Source: Poriferisodalis sp026713105 (GTDB lineage Bacteria > Actinomycetota > Acidimicrobiia > Acidimicrobiales > Poriferisodalaceae). Taken from it: a stretch of DNA of 64,000 nt. The stretch spans positions 558,001-622,000 of the forward strand of contig OZ220472.1 of assembly GCA_965115995.1 (NCBI GenBank), given 5' to 3'. Below are positions 17,683 to 24,236 of the stretch, in pieces. The notes below the pieces were generated by a model. That model saw nothing but the letters and a program-made list of their open reading frames with translations. It was not told where the DNA came from and ran no database searches. How positions within the stretch are numbered: the stretch's first letter is position 1; every line of letters starts with the position of its first letter. The position numbers were made by a program, and so were the translations under genes.

Positions 17683-19296
17683 TTAGACGCTCTGGGTCTG
17701 CAGCCGCCGCGCGATCACCTTGAGGCACAGCGTCTCATCTGCGCCCTCGAAGATCGACAGCACCCGGGCGTCGACGAACAGCCGACTGACCGTGTATTCC
17801 TCGGCGAAGCCGAATCCGCCGTGGATCTGCTGGGCTTCGCGGGTCACCCACTCGGCGGCCTTGCAGACGTACGCCTTGATCATCGACGCCTCGAGCGCCC
17901 CGCTGCCTCGCGCCATCATGCGAGCTACCTCGTAGCTGTACTGGCGGGCCGCAGCGATGATCGCGGCCATGCGGCCCAGCTTCGCCTGCGTGAGCTGGTA
18001 CTCGGCGATCGGCCGGCCGAACACCTTGCGTTCGTCGGCGTACGAGCGGGCCTCGTCATAGGCCGCCTGCATGACGCCCACGGCCCGTGCCGCGGTCTGC
18101 AGCCGACCGTTCTCGAACCCGGCCATCTGCAGGTAGAAGCCCTGCCCCATGCCGTTGTCGCCGCCGATGAGGTTCTCTGCGGGCACAAACCAGTCGTCGA
18201 AGGCGATCTCGAAGCTGTGCATGCCCCGGTAGCCCAGCGTCGCGATGGCCCGCCCCTCGATGGTGCCGCCCCGATCGTCGGTGAATTGGAAGTCGTGACC
18301 CTCCGCCTGGGGCTTGGGCACGATGAACAGGCTGAGGCCCCGGTGTGCCTTGCGCCGGTCGGGGTCGGTGCGGGCCAGCAGCATCAGCACATCGGCCCGG
18401 CCGGCGAACGTGCACCACGTCTTGGTGCCCGAGATCAGCCAGCCGCCCTCGGTAGGCGTCGCCGACACGACCAGATTGGCCACGTCGCTGCCGTAATCGG
18501 GCTCGGTGACGGCGACCGCAACCATGGTCTCGCCGGTGGCGATCTGGGGGAACCAGTGCTTCTTCTGCTCCTCGGTGCCGCCACGCTCCAGCGCCCGCGT
18601 GAGGATCTCGGGCCGGGTGATGAGCGAGCCGCCCGCACCCAGCGATGCCCGTGACAGTTCCTCGGTGGCGATGACCATGCCGAGGTAGTCGCTCTCAGAG
18701 CCTGAGGCGAAGCCGCCGTACTCCTCAGGTACCGACAGGCCGAAGCAGCCCAGCTCGGCGAGGCCCGCGATGAGGTCTTCGGGGATGTCGGTGTCGCCGC
18801 GGTGGATGTGCTCGGCGGCCGGCACGATCTTGTCCTCGCCGAAGCGGCGGAACGTCTCCGCGACGAGTTCGAAGTCTTCGTCGAGGTGGCTGGGCGGCGC
18901 GAGCTCGGCGAGCGTGGCGACGTAGGCGGGGTCGCGGTAAGCAGCCATGAAGTCGCGGGCGCCGTCGAGTGCGCCCGCTTCGAGGCCCCAGTGAGACTCG
19001 CGGGCGAACAGGCGGGCGTAGAACTCGCCGAGCGCGTCAGCGATGAAGCCGCACGCGAGGCGGGCCTCGGCGTCGCCCAGCGCGCCCCAGTCGAGCAACG
19101 ATTCGCAGATGCGCAGTGCCGAAGCGGTGTGCGCCAGGTCGTAGAGGAAGCACTGGTGATCGTCGCCCTTGCCGACCGCGTGCGCGCAGGCTCGGCTCAC
19201 GGCGTCGGTGCCCGCCGCCAGCGCGTCAGCCGCCGCCTGCATATCCGGCTCGGCAGGTGCCGCAGCCGTCCCAGCGATTGTCCCCGTCGTCGTCAC
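17683..19296 (-). CDS. Acyl-CoA dehydrogenase, methylsuccinyl-CoA dehydrogenase-like
   Basis: This 537-residue flavoprotein is longer than normal acyl-CoA dehydrogenases (about 380) because of an extra helical domain in the first about 150 residues, a trait of (2S)-methylsuccinyl-CoA dehydrogenase (Mcd). The core spans about 165-537. Seen: VPEEYGGFASGSESDYLG, a flavin-contact region VAVAVTEPDYGSDVAN, GTKTWCTFAGRAD, QQIHGGFGFAEEY and the catalytic Glu in SIFEGADETLC. The start GTG 19296 is set by a TAGCCT box 8 nt upstream. A divergent MaoC gene and a malyl-CoA lyase 10 kb away support an ethylmalonyl-CoA-type role, but that is inference. Confidence 0.72.
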   Translation of the reverse strand: MTTTGTIAGTAAAPAEPDMQAAADALAAGTDAVSRACAHAVGKGDDHQCFLYDLAHTASALRICESLLDWGALGDAEARLACGFIADALGEFYARLFARESHWGLEAGALDGARDFMAAYRDPAYVATLAELAPPSHLDEDFELVAETFRRFGEDKIVPAAEHIHRGDTDIPEDLIAGLAELGCFGLSVPEEYGGFASGSESDYLGMVIATEELSRASLGAGGSLITRPEILTRALERGGTEEQKKHWFPQIATGETMVAVAVTEPDYGSDVANLVVSATPTEGGWLISGTKTWCTFAGRADVLMLLARTDPDRRKAHRGLSLFIVPKPQAEGHDFQFTDDRGGTIEGRAIATLGYRGMHSFEIAFDDWFVPAENLIGGDNGMGQGFYLQMAGFENGRLQTAARAVGVMQAAYDEARSYADERKVFGRPIAEYQLTQAKLGRMAAIIAAARQYSYEVARMMARGSGALEASMIKAYVCKAAEWVTREAQQIHGGFGFAEEYTVSRLFVDARVLSIFEGADETLCLKVIARRLQTQSV

Positions 19297-19304
19297 AGCC
19301 GCAC

Positions 19305-19310
19305 AGGCTA
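19305..19310 (-). promoter_or_regulatory. -10 box TAGCCT for the Mcd-like gene
   Basis: Minus-strand TAGCCT ends 8 nt before the GTG at 19296. This is a leaderless-type start and helps choose that start codon. Confidence 0.45.
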
Positions 19311-19425
19311 AAGCCGACTCCCGCAAGCGACCCCGCCGCAGCCCGGTAGCCGCGAGCCGTGCGCCGTACGATGACTCGACCCACCAACCAGCACCACTGC
19401 TCCAAACCACCGCACGGAGGTTCCC

Positions 19426-19947
19426 GTGACCGTCCATGACCGCCCGTTCGGGCGCTATTTCGAGGACTTCGAGATCGGCGACGTGTACCGGCACTGGCCG
19501 GGCAAGACGATCACCGAGGCCGACGATCACCTCTTTTGCATGATCACCATGAACCACCACCCGCTGCACACCAACGAGTGGTTCGCCCAGCACGAGACCG
19601 TGCACGGCAAGAATGTCGTGGTCGGCAATCTCGTGTACTCGCTGGTGCTGGGTATGAGCGTGCCCGACGTCAGCGGTGCGGCCATCGCCAACCTTGAGGT
19701 CGAGACGCTGACGCACTCGCGCCCGACCTTCCACGGCGACACCATCTATGCCGTCACCAAGGTGCTCGACAAGCGGGAGTCGAGTTCACGGCCCGACCGG
19801 GGTGTGGTGACGGTCGAGACTCGGGCAGTCAACCAGCGATCCGAAGAGGTCTGTTACTTCCGGCGCAAGGTGATGATCTGGAAGCGGGATGCCTCGCCTG
19901 AGCGACGCTTCCCCTACAGCGACGAGGCTGCAGTCGGGCAGGGCTGA
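19426..19947 (+). CDS. MaoC-family hydratase (possible mesaconyl-CoA hydratase)
   Basis: This 173-residue hot-dog-fold protein starts at GTG 19426 with ACGGAGG at 19412-19418 as binding site. MaoC enzymes hydrate enoyl-CoA esters. Seen: FEDFEIGDVYRHWPGKTIT, then MNHHPLHTNEWFAQ, which carries the Asp/His-type catalytic region, VVGNLVYSLVLG and the C-terminal RGVVTVETRAVNQ strand. Adjacent and divergent to an Mcd-like dehydrogenase, it would fit mesaconyl-CoA hydratase of the ethylmalonyl-CoA pathway. The family is certain, the substrate inferred. Confidence 0.75.
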   Translation: MTVHDRPFGRYFEDFEIGDVYRHWPGKTITEADDHLFCMITMNHHPLHTNEWFAQHETVHGKNVVVGNLVYSLVLGMSVPDVSGAAIANLEVETLTHSRPTFHGDTIYAVTKVLDKRESSSRPDRGVVTVETRAVNQRSEEVCYFRRKVMIWKRDASPERRFPYSDEAAVGQG

Positions 19948-19982
19948 GCTGCCGCTCCACGCCGAGCTGGGATGAGCGTGGC

Positions 19983-20861
19983 GTGATCCGCGCTGAACGA
20001 GATAAGCGCGGCGAGCGCTGCACGGGACTGGTCCAGTGGTGGGCGACCGAGCGACGGGACTTGCCGTGGCGGTGCACGCGCGATCCGTGGCTCGTGCTGG
20101 TCTCGGAGGTCATGCTGCAGCAGACCCAGGTTGATCGCGTGCTGCCCTACTTCGAGTTGTTTGCTGAGCGCTGGCCCACGCCTGGGCACTTCGCACAAGC
20201 GGAGCTGTCTGAGGTTCTGGCTGCCTGGCAGGGTTTGGGCTATCCGCGGCGGGCTCGGAACCTGTGGCAAGCGGCGAATGTCATCGCCTCCCGGCACGGC
20301 GGTGAGGTGCCCGTCGACCTGGACTGCCTACTGGCGCTGCCCGGCGTAGGTCCCTACACCGCTCGGGCCGTGCAGGCGTTCGCCTTCGGCATCGACGCCG
20401 GTGTGGTTGATACCAACGTGGGCCGCATCCTGGCCCGTTGGACGGGCCGCCGGCTCAGCGGGGCGGAAGCCCAACAGCTCGCCGACGACCTGGTGCCGCC
20501 GGGCGAGAGCTGGCGATGGAATCAGGCAATGATGGATCTCGGCGCACGGGTTTGCACCAAGCGAGACCCGAGCTGTGGCGAGTGCCCTGTCGAGCAGTGG
20601 TGCGCGTGGGCGGGGTCGGACTCGCCTGACCCGGCTGATCGCAGCGCTGGGGTCAGTGCGCGGCAAGCGCCGTTCGAAGGCAGCGACCGCCAAGCCAGGG
20701 GTCGCTTGCTAGCCGCGCTATCCGCCGGTGCAATCAAGCGATCCCAAGCTGCTGAGGCGATGAGGCTCGGACGCGATGAGACCCGGGCATACCGGCTTAT
20801 CGATGGATTGATTGCGGAGGGCTTGGTCACCGCAGACGGCGACCAGCTCCGGCTTGGCTAG
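19983..20861 (+). CDS. mutY: A/G-specific adenine glycosylase, short form
   Basis: This 292-residue base-excision repair enzyme removes adenine mispaired with 8-oxoguanine. Seen: SEVMLQQTQV with catalytic Glu42, a helix-hairpin-helix LPGVGPYTARAV at about 119-130, catalytic Asp143 in VVDTNVGR, and a complete [4Fe-4S] loop C191-x6-C198-x2-C201-x5-C207. The NUDIX-like 8-oxoG-recognition domain of E. coli MutY is absent. A short C-terminal winged-helix-like region is present instead, as in other actinobacteria. The start is GTG 19983. The TAG stop lies in a 17-bp direct repeat. Confidence 0.88.
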   Translation: MIRAERDKRGERCTGLVQWWATERRDLPWRCTRDPWLVLVSEVMLQQTQVDRVLPYFELFAERWPTPGHFAQAELSEVLAAWQGLGYPRRARNLWQAANVIASRHGGEVPVDLDCLLALPGVGPYTARAVQAFAFGIDAGVVDTNVGRILARWTGRRLSGAEAQQLADDLVPPGESWRWNQAMMDLGARVCTKRDPSCGECPVEQWCAWAGSDSPDPADRSAGVSARQAPFEGSDRQARGRLLAALSAGAIKRSQAAEAMRLGRDETRAYRLIDGLIAEGLVTADGDQLRLG

Positions 20862-20875
20862 CTCAAGCAGCTACG
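20859..20875. repeat. 17-bp direct repeat, left copy
   Basis: TAGCTCAAGCAGCTACG occurs here and again at 20894-20910. This copy contains the MutY stop codon. The second copy contains the reverse-strand stop of the UGSC gene. Confidence 0.7.
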
Positions 20876-20888
20876 CCGTGCTCGATTG

Positions 20889-20913
20889 GCTCGTAGCTCA
20901 AGCAGCTACGAGC
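20889..20913. terminator. Perfect 10-bp hairpin spanning the UGSC gene stop codon
   Basis: GCTCGTAGCT pairs perfectly with AGCTACGAGC around the 5-nt loop CAAGC. It lies between the convergent mutY and UGSC genes, and the UGSC TGA stop (20900-20898) sits at the loop. It probably ends transcription from both sides. It is not positioned as a SECIS, since it is not downstream of a TGA. Confidence 0.5.
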
Positions 20914-21416
20914 TGTTCAATCAGCTCGTCGAAGGCTTTGTCGGCGATGGAGACCATCTCATCGTCGGTGCGGTCCTGGATGGGATGCTCCACCCACACA
21001 GCGGCGGGGTCGAAGCCGAGCGCCTTGCCCTGCACCTCGGCCCCGTCAATGAATTGGACGGTGGCCACGAAGACAGACGGGATGCCGCGGCGTTCCAGAT
21101 CAGCGATGTCGTGCACACTGCACGACGTGCAACTGCCTCAATCGGCTAGCGCTTCGATCACCACGTCGCACTTGGTGGCAATCTCGTGGCGCAGGTCGAC
21201 AGGCGCCGGCTTGGTGAACGTGGGCTTTGAGTAGCGCTCGACCCGCAGTCCACGCTCAGTCAGCCGCTCCTCCAGCCGATTCAGGAAGCGGTCGCCGCGG
21301 GGCTTGCTGATGTCCAGCAGCCCGACGGTGAGGCCGTCCAGCTTGTCGGGTCGGGCCACACGCTCGCGATGCGAAGGCGCTGCTTCGTTCGTGGGGTCCA
21401 AGACAACAGTGCTCAT
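20898..21416 (-). CDS. UGSC-family selenoprotein (in-frame TGA at codon 93)
   Basis: The frame runs from ATG 21416 for 92 codons to a TGA at 21140-21138, then continues in frame for 79 codons to a TGA at 20900-20898. The product is 172 residues with Sec at position 93, in the context EALAD-U-GSCTSCS. This is the motif that names the UGSC (seleno)protein family. The part after Sec (RRGIPSVFVATVQF, VWVEHPI) recalls the C-terminal part of glycine/proline-reductase selenoprotein B; that resemblance is from memory. A hairpin with SECIS features lies 11 nt after the TGA. AGGGGGAA precedes the ATG. It follows the thioredoxin-fusion gene by 86 bp, so they form a likely redox pair. Function is unknown. 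Read conventionally it would be two fragments. Confidence 0.88.
21108..21126 (-). promoter_or_regulatory. Putative bacterial SECIS element of the UGSC gene
   Basis: On the minus strand GTCGTGCA and TGCACGAC form a perfect 8-bp stem with loop GTG. The stem begins after exactly 11 nt following the TGA (21140-21138), the same spacing as in E. coli fdhF. The loop starts with G and contains GU, as required by the bacterial SECIS consensus. The element is inside the coding sequence. Confidence 0.8.
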
Positions 21417-21502
21417 GTGGTTCCCCCTGGGTTGGATCCGGTGGGCACGTTCCGACCGACTGTAGCCGCTGATCTGCAGACCTCTCCGGCGAACGAGCCG
21501 TG

Positions 21503-23017
21503 CTAGCGCCAGGGATCGATCTCTACGCAGACAGGCTGAGCGCCTACTTCGCCGTTCACCCAGCCGCCGATAACTGCGGAGAAGAGCCCAGCACCGCCGC
21601 CGCAGTGCACGAGGTGCAAGCCGCCCTCTCGGAACTTGGGCAGGTCGGTCTCGGCCAGGAACTCGGGGACGCCTTCGGCGATGCCGCCTGCTCCGCGCAC
21701 CAGCTCGGCGCCAGGTCGGGTCGTCAGCTCGTTGATGCGCTCGGCGATCTGCTGGCGGGACCAGCCGCTGTCGATGAACACGCGGGAGTGGTCGGGCGCC
21801 ACCGCAAGGATCGCATCGAAGCCCAGGACCAGCTTCGGGTGATGGATTGCGTTCAGCGCGGCGGCCATGGTGCGGGCCAGCGACTCGGGATCGCGTGAGA
21901 GCTGGTCGACCACCGAGCGGGGTGCCTCGCCGGGGAACGCTGTGACGGTGTTGATTCCGGCTTCGAAACCGAAGTCGGTGCACAATGGGTCCCAGCTGGC
22001 ACTTCCATCGCCATTCGCCGTCGCAGCTTCGTCCACGCCTTCGATCTCGGCGAAGCAGAAGCCCACCTTGCCCGGCTGGCCCAGGGCAGCCCGGTCCACC
22101 CCGCCGGGGCGTCCGCCGCCGACGTTGCGCACGATCAACTGCACGGCCCGACCGATCGTGCTGTTGGCGCGGTTGCCCTGGCCGAACACGTTCATCCCGC
22201 TGTTCATGCCGATCTGGCGGGCGATCGGGCCGTTGACGATGAAGACCGGTCCGACCGGCATGGTGGTGGCCAGCATCCCGTGCATGTTGAACGTGTCGTT
22301 GCAGACGGCGGTCAGCGCTGCGAGCACAACGGGGAAGTACTCGGGCTGGCAGCCGGCCATCACGGCATTGACGGCGGCCTTCTCGACGGTGCAGTCGGCA
22401 AGATCCGGTGCGACGTTGGCCACCATGTCGCCGGCTGCGCGCGACGTTCCCGCCAGCATGGCGGCCACCCGTTCGGCAGTCGGGGGCACGAGCGGCAGGC
22501 CGTCTGACCAGCCGCGGTCGTACATCGCCTCGTGGATGTCCTCCTGGCTGCCGAACTCGACGCGGCGAGCACTGAGTCCTGAGCTCCCGAAACGAGCTTC
22601 CAAGGCGTCGGCGTGGGCTGGATCGACCGACAGCGAGCCGCAGCCGGGGCGATGTTCGGGCAAGTCGCTGCCAAGTGCGGTCAGCTCGGTGAAGGCTTCC
22701 CATTCGGGCCGTGACCAACCCACGATGCGGCCGGCCTCGTCGCCGCCGGCAAAACGCATGAGCGTCGGGACGGTCTCGATGTCGTGATGCCAGGAGAACC
22801 CGAGGTCGTCGTCGTGCACCTTGGCGGAGACCGCCTCGGGGAAGGCGGGATCGTCCTGGGTGTACACGGTGAGCGAGCTGCGGGCCTCGATGTCTGCAAG
22901 CACCGGTTCGACGAGCTCGCACGTCGGGCAGTCCCGCTTCACCACGGCCACCAAGCCGTCGTGCGGGGCGCTTGCCGCCTCGCCGTTTGAGGTGTCGCCG
23001 CCAGCGCTCGAAGTCAT
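21503..23017 (-). CDS. Thioredoxin-domain fusion protein, partner of the UGSC selenoprotein
   Basis: This 504-residue protein starts at ATG 23017, with a TAGCCT box 6 nt before it. Residues about 20-110 form a thioredoxin-like domain with C30-P-T-C33 in KRDCPTCELVEPV and a later VPTLMRF cis-Pro loop. From about 130 to 504 a large domain follows that I cannot assign. It contains DGLPLVPPTAERVAAML, VEKAAVNAVMAGCQPEYFP, GPIARQIGMNSGMN and HCGGGAGLFSAVIGGW, with several conserved-looking Cys. Its position directly upstream of the selenoprotein suggests it reduces the selenoprotein or acts with it. The reaction is unknown. Confidence 0.7.
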   Translation of the reverse strand: MTSSAGGDTSNGEAASAPHDGLVAVVKRDCPTCELVEPVLADIEARSSLTVYTQDDPAFPEAVSAKVHDDDLGFSWHHDIETVPTLMRFAGGDEAGRIVGWSRPEWEAFTELTALGSDLPEHRPGCGSLSVDPAHADALEARFGSSGLSARRVEFGSQEDIHEAMYDRGWSDGLPLVPPTAERVAAMLAGTSRAAGDMVANVAPDLADCTVEKAAVNAVMAGCQPEYFPVVLAALTAVCNDTFNMHGMLATTMPVGPVFIVNGPIARQIGMNSGMNVFGQGNRANSTIGRAVQLIVRNVGGGRPGGVDRAALGQPGKVGFCFAEIEGVDEAATANGDGSASWDPLCTDFGFEAGINTVTAFPGEAPRSVVDQLSRDPESLARTMAAALNAIHHPKLVLGFDAILAVAPDHSRVFIDSGWSRQQIAERINELTTRPGAELVRGAGGIAEGVPEFLAETDLPKFREGGLHLVHCGGGAGLFSAVIGGWVNGEVGAQPVCVEIDPWR

Positions 23018-23023
23018 GGTCGG

Positions 23024-23029
23024 AGGCTA
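23024..23029 (-). promoter_or_regulatory. -10 box TAGCCT for the thioredoxin-UGSC operon
   Basis: Minus-strand TAGCCT ends 6 nt before the ATG at 23017, with no ribosome binding site. This is a leaderless-type promoter for the selenoprotein operon. Confidence 0.5.
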
Positions 23030-23100
23030 CATACGGCCATCGCAGCCCGACCGAGGGCCCCAAGCGCCTCGGGGCGGGGAAACTGCCCCAGCGCCGTGTC

Positions 23101-23106
23101 TAGGGT
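23101..23106 (+). promoter_or_regulatory. -10 box TAGGGT for the flavin reductase gene
   Basis: TAGGGT ends 7 nt before GTG 23114. It supports that start over the in-frame GTG at 23096. Confidence 0.5.
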
Positions 23107-23113
23107 TGCAGCC

Positions 23114-23608
23114 GTGACTGACGCAAGCGACCAGCCGACCATCGACAGCAGGCTCTTCCGGGACGTTCTGGGGCACTTCCCGACAGGCGTGACGGCCGTG
23201 ACTGCCGTGAACGAGGGCCGGCCGATCGGCATGGCCATCGGCTCGTTCACGTCGGTGTCGCTGGACCCGCCGCTCGTGGCGTTTCTGCCCACCAAGGACT
23301 CGTCTTCGTGGGGGGACATCCGTGCTGCGGGCAGCTTCTGCGTGAACATCATGGCTCAGGACCAGATGGCCACCTGCGGCGTCATGGCCAGCCGGGCCGA
23401 CGACAAATTCGCCGATGTCGAGTGGCATCCGGGGCCGACGGGCGCACCAATTATCGACGGCTCGATCGCCTACATCGACTGCACCATCGAGGCGGTGTAC
23501 GACGGCGGTGACCATGACATCGTGGTCGGCCGGGTGGTGGAGCTCGAGGTGCTCGATGCGAAGGACCCACTGCTGTTCTGGAAGGGCGGCTACGGCACCT
23601 TTGCCTGA
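23114..23608 (+). CDS. Flavin reductase-like FMN-binding protein
   Basis: This 164-residue split-barrel protein belongs to the family that supplies reduced flavin to two-component monooxygenases. The start is GTG 23114. Seen: FRDVLGHFPTGVTAVTAV at the N-terminus, GMAIGSFTSVSLDPPLVAFL (flavin phosphate and ring contact region), SFCVNIMAQDQ and the C-terminal GGYGTF. A monooxygenase partner is not adjacent. The HsaA-like protein at 35254 and the HpaB-like protein at 62143 are candidates, by inference only. Confidence 0.85.
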   Translation: MTDASDQPTIDSRLFRDVLGHFPTGVTAVTAVNEGRPIGMAIGSFTSVSLDPPLVAFLPTKDSSSWGDIRAAGSFCVNIMAQDQMATCGVMASRADDKFADVEWHPGPTGAPIIDGSIAYIDCTIEAVYDGGDHDIVVGRVVELEVLDAKDPLLFWKGGYGTFA

Positions 23609-23644
23609 GGGCGGTGCGGCGTGGTTCGGTGATCGGGCGGTTAG

Positions 23645-24019
23645 GTGATTGGCACTGTCGCCCGCGTGGTACTCGGCGTGCTGTTCCTGGCGTCGGGAGC
23701 GCTGAAGCTACGTGATCCGTCCTGGCCGGGTGCTGCGCAAGCGATGGGGGCACCCCGCTGGTCGGTCTGGTTCATTGCTCCGGCTGAGATCGTGCTGGGT
23801 GCCGGCCTCGCCCCCGGCCTGGCCGAGCCGTGGCCGGCCTGGTTGGCGCTCGGTGTGCTGGCGGCCTTCAGCGCTGCGCTGGCGCGGGTGCTGCGGCGGC
23901 CTCTCGCCGACCGGCCCGCATGTGCCTGCTTCGGACGCTGGTCTGCGAAGCCAGTAGGCGTGGGTTCGTTGGTGCGCAACGGCGGGCTGGCGGTGCTGGC
24001 GGTCGCGGCCCTGTTCTGA
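23645..24019 (+). CDS. MauE/DoxX-like small membrane protein
   Basis: This 124-residue protein has four hydrophobic helices and starts at GTG 23645. It resembles MauE-type proteins, which are linked to maturation of disulfide-rich or thiol-redox proteins. Seen: VLGVLFLASGALKLRDPSW in helix 1, APAEIVLGAGLAPGL in helix 2 and a cysteine pair CAC before FGRW, as often found in MauE. The role is inferred from family only. The 3' end abuts the 29-bp repeat array. Confidence 0.7.
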   Translation: MIGTVARVVLGVLFLASGALKLRDPSWPGAAQAMGAPRWSVWFIAPAEIVLGAGLAPGLAEPWPAWLALGVLAAFSAALARVLRRPLADRPACACFGRWSAKPVGVGSLVRNGGLAVLAVAALF

Positions 24020-24038
24020 GTGCGTCACGCCGACGGTC

Positions 24039-24236
24039 TTGCCTGCGCGTGGCTTACGCCACCCGTGTTGCCTGCGCGTGGCTTACGCCACCCGTGTTGC
24101 CTGCGCGTGGCTTACGCCACCCGTGTTGCCTGCGCGTGGCTTACGCCACCCGTGTTGCCTGCGCGTGGCTTACGCCACCCGTGTTGCCTGCGCGTGGCTT
24201 ACGCCACCCGTGTTGCCTGCGCGTGGCTTACGCCAC
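24039..24236. repeat. 29-bp minisatellite, six full copies plus a partial
   Basis: The unit runs ACCCGTGTTGCCTGCGCGTG then GCTTACGCC. Full copies start at 24061, 24090, 24119, 24148, 24177 and 24206, and a 22-bp partial copy covers 24039-24060. All copies are identical. Each contains GTGGC-TTAC-GCCAC, a small inverted repeat. The last copy includes the TAA stop and final codons of the convergent oligopeptidase B gene (24228). There are no spacers, so it is not CRISPR. Open frames across it are artefacts. Confidence 0.95.

Noticed and set aside
20898..20900. The final TGA of the UGSC gene as a second Sec codon
   Set aside because: Only a few codons follow before a TAG, no SECIS lies downstream, and the protein end fits at this TGA.
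20898..21416. UGSC gene as a pseudogene or sequencing error
   Set aside because: The frame is kept on both sides, the TGA is exactly at the family's Sec position, and a SECIS-like hairpin with canonical spacing follows.
21138..23063. A 641-codon frame on the minus strand joining the UGSC N-terminus to a long Arg-rich upstream part
   Set aside because: Upstream of codon 1 of UGSC it is the out-of-phase shadow of the thioredoxin-fusion gene.
24039..24236. CRISPR array
   Set aside because: The 29-bp units are head-to-tail with no spacers, and no cas gene is near. It is a simple tandem repeat.
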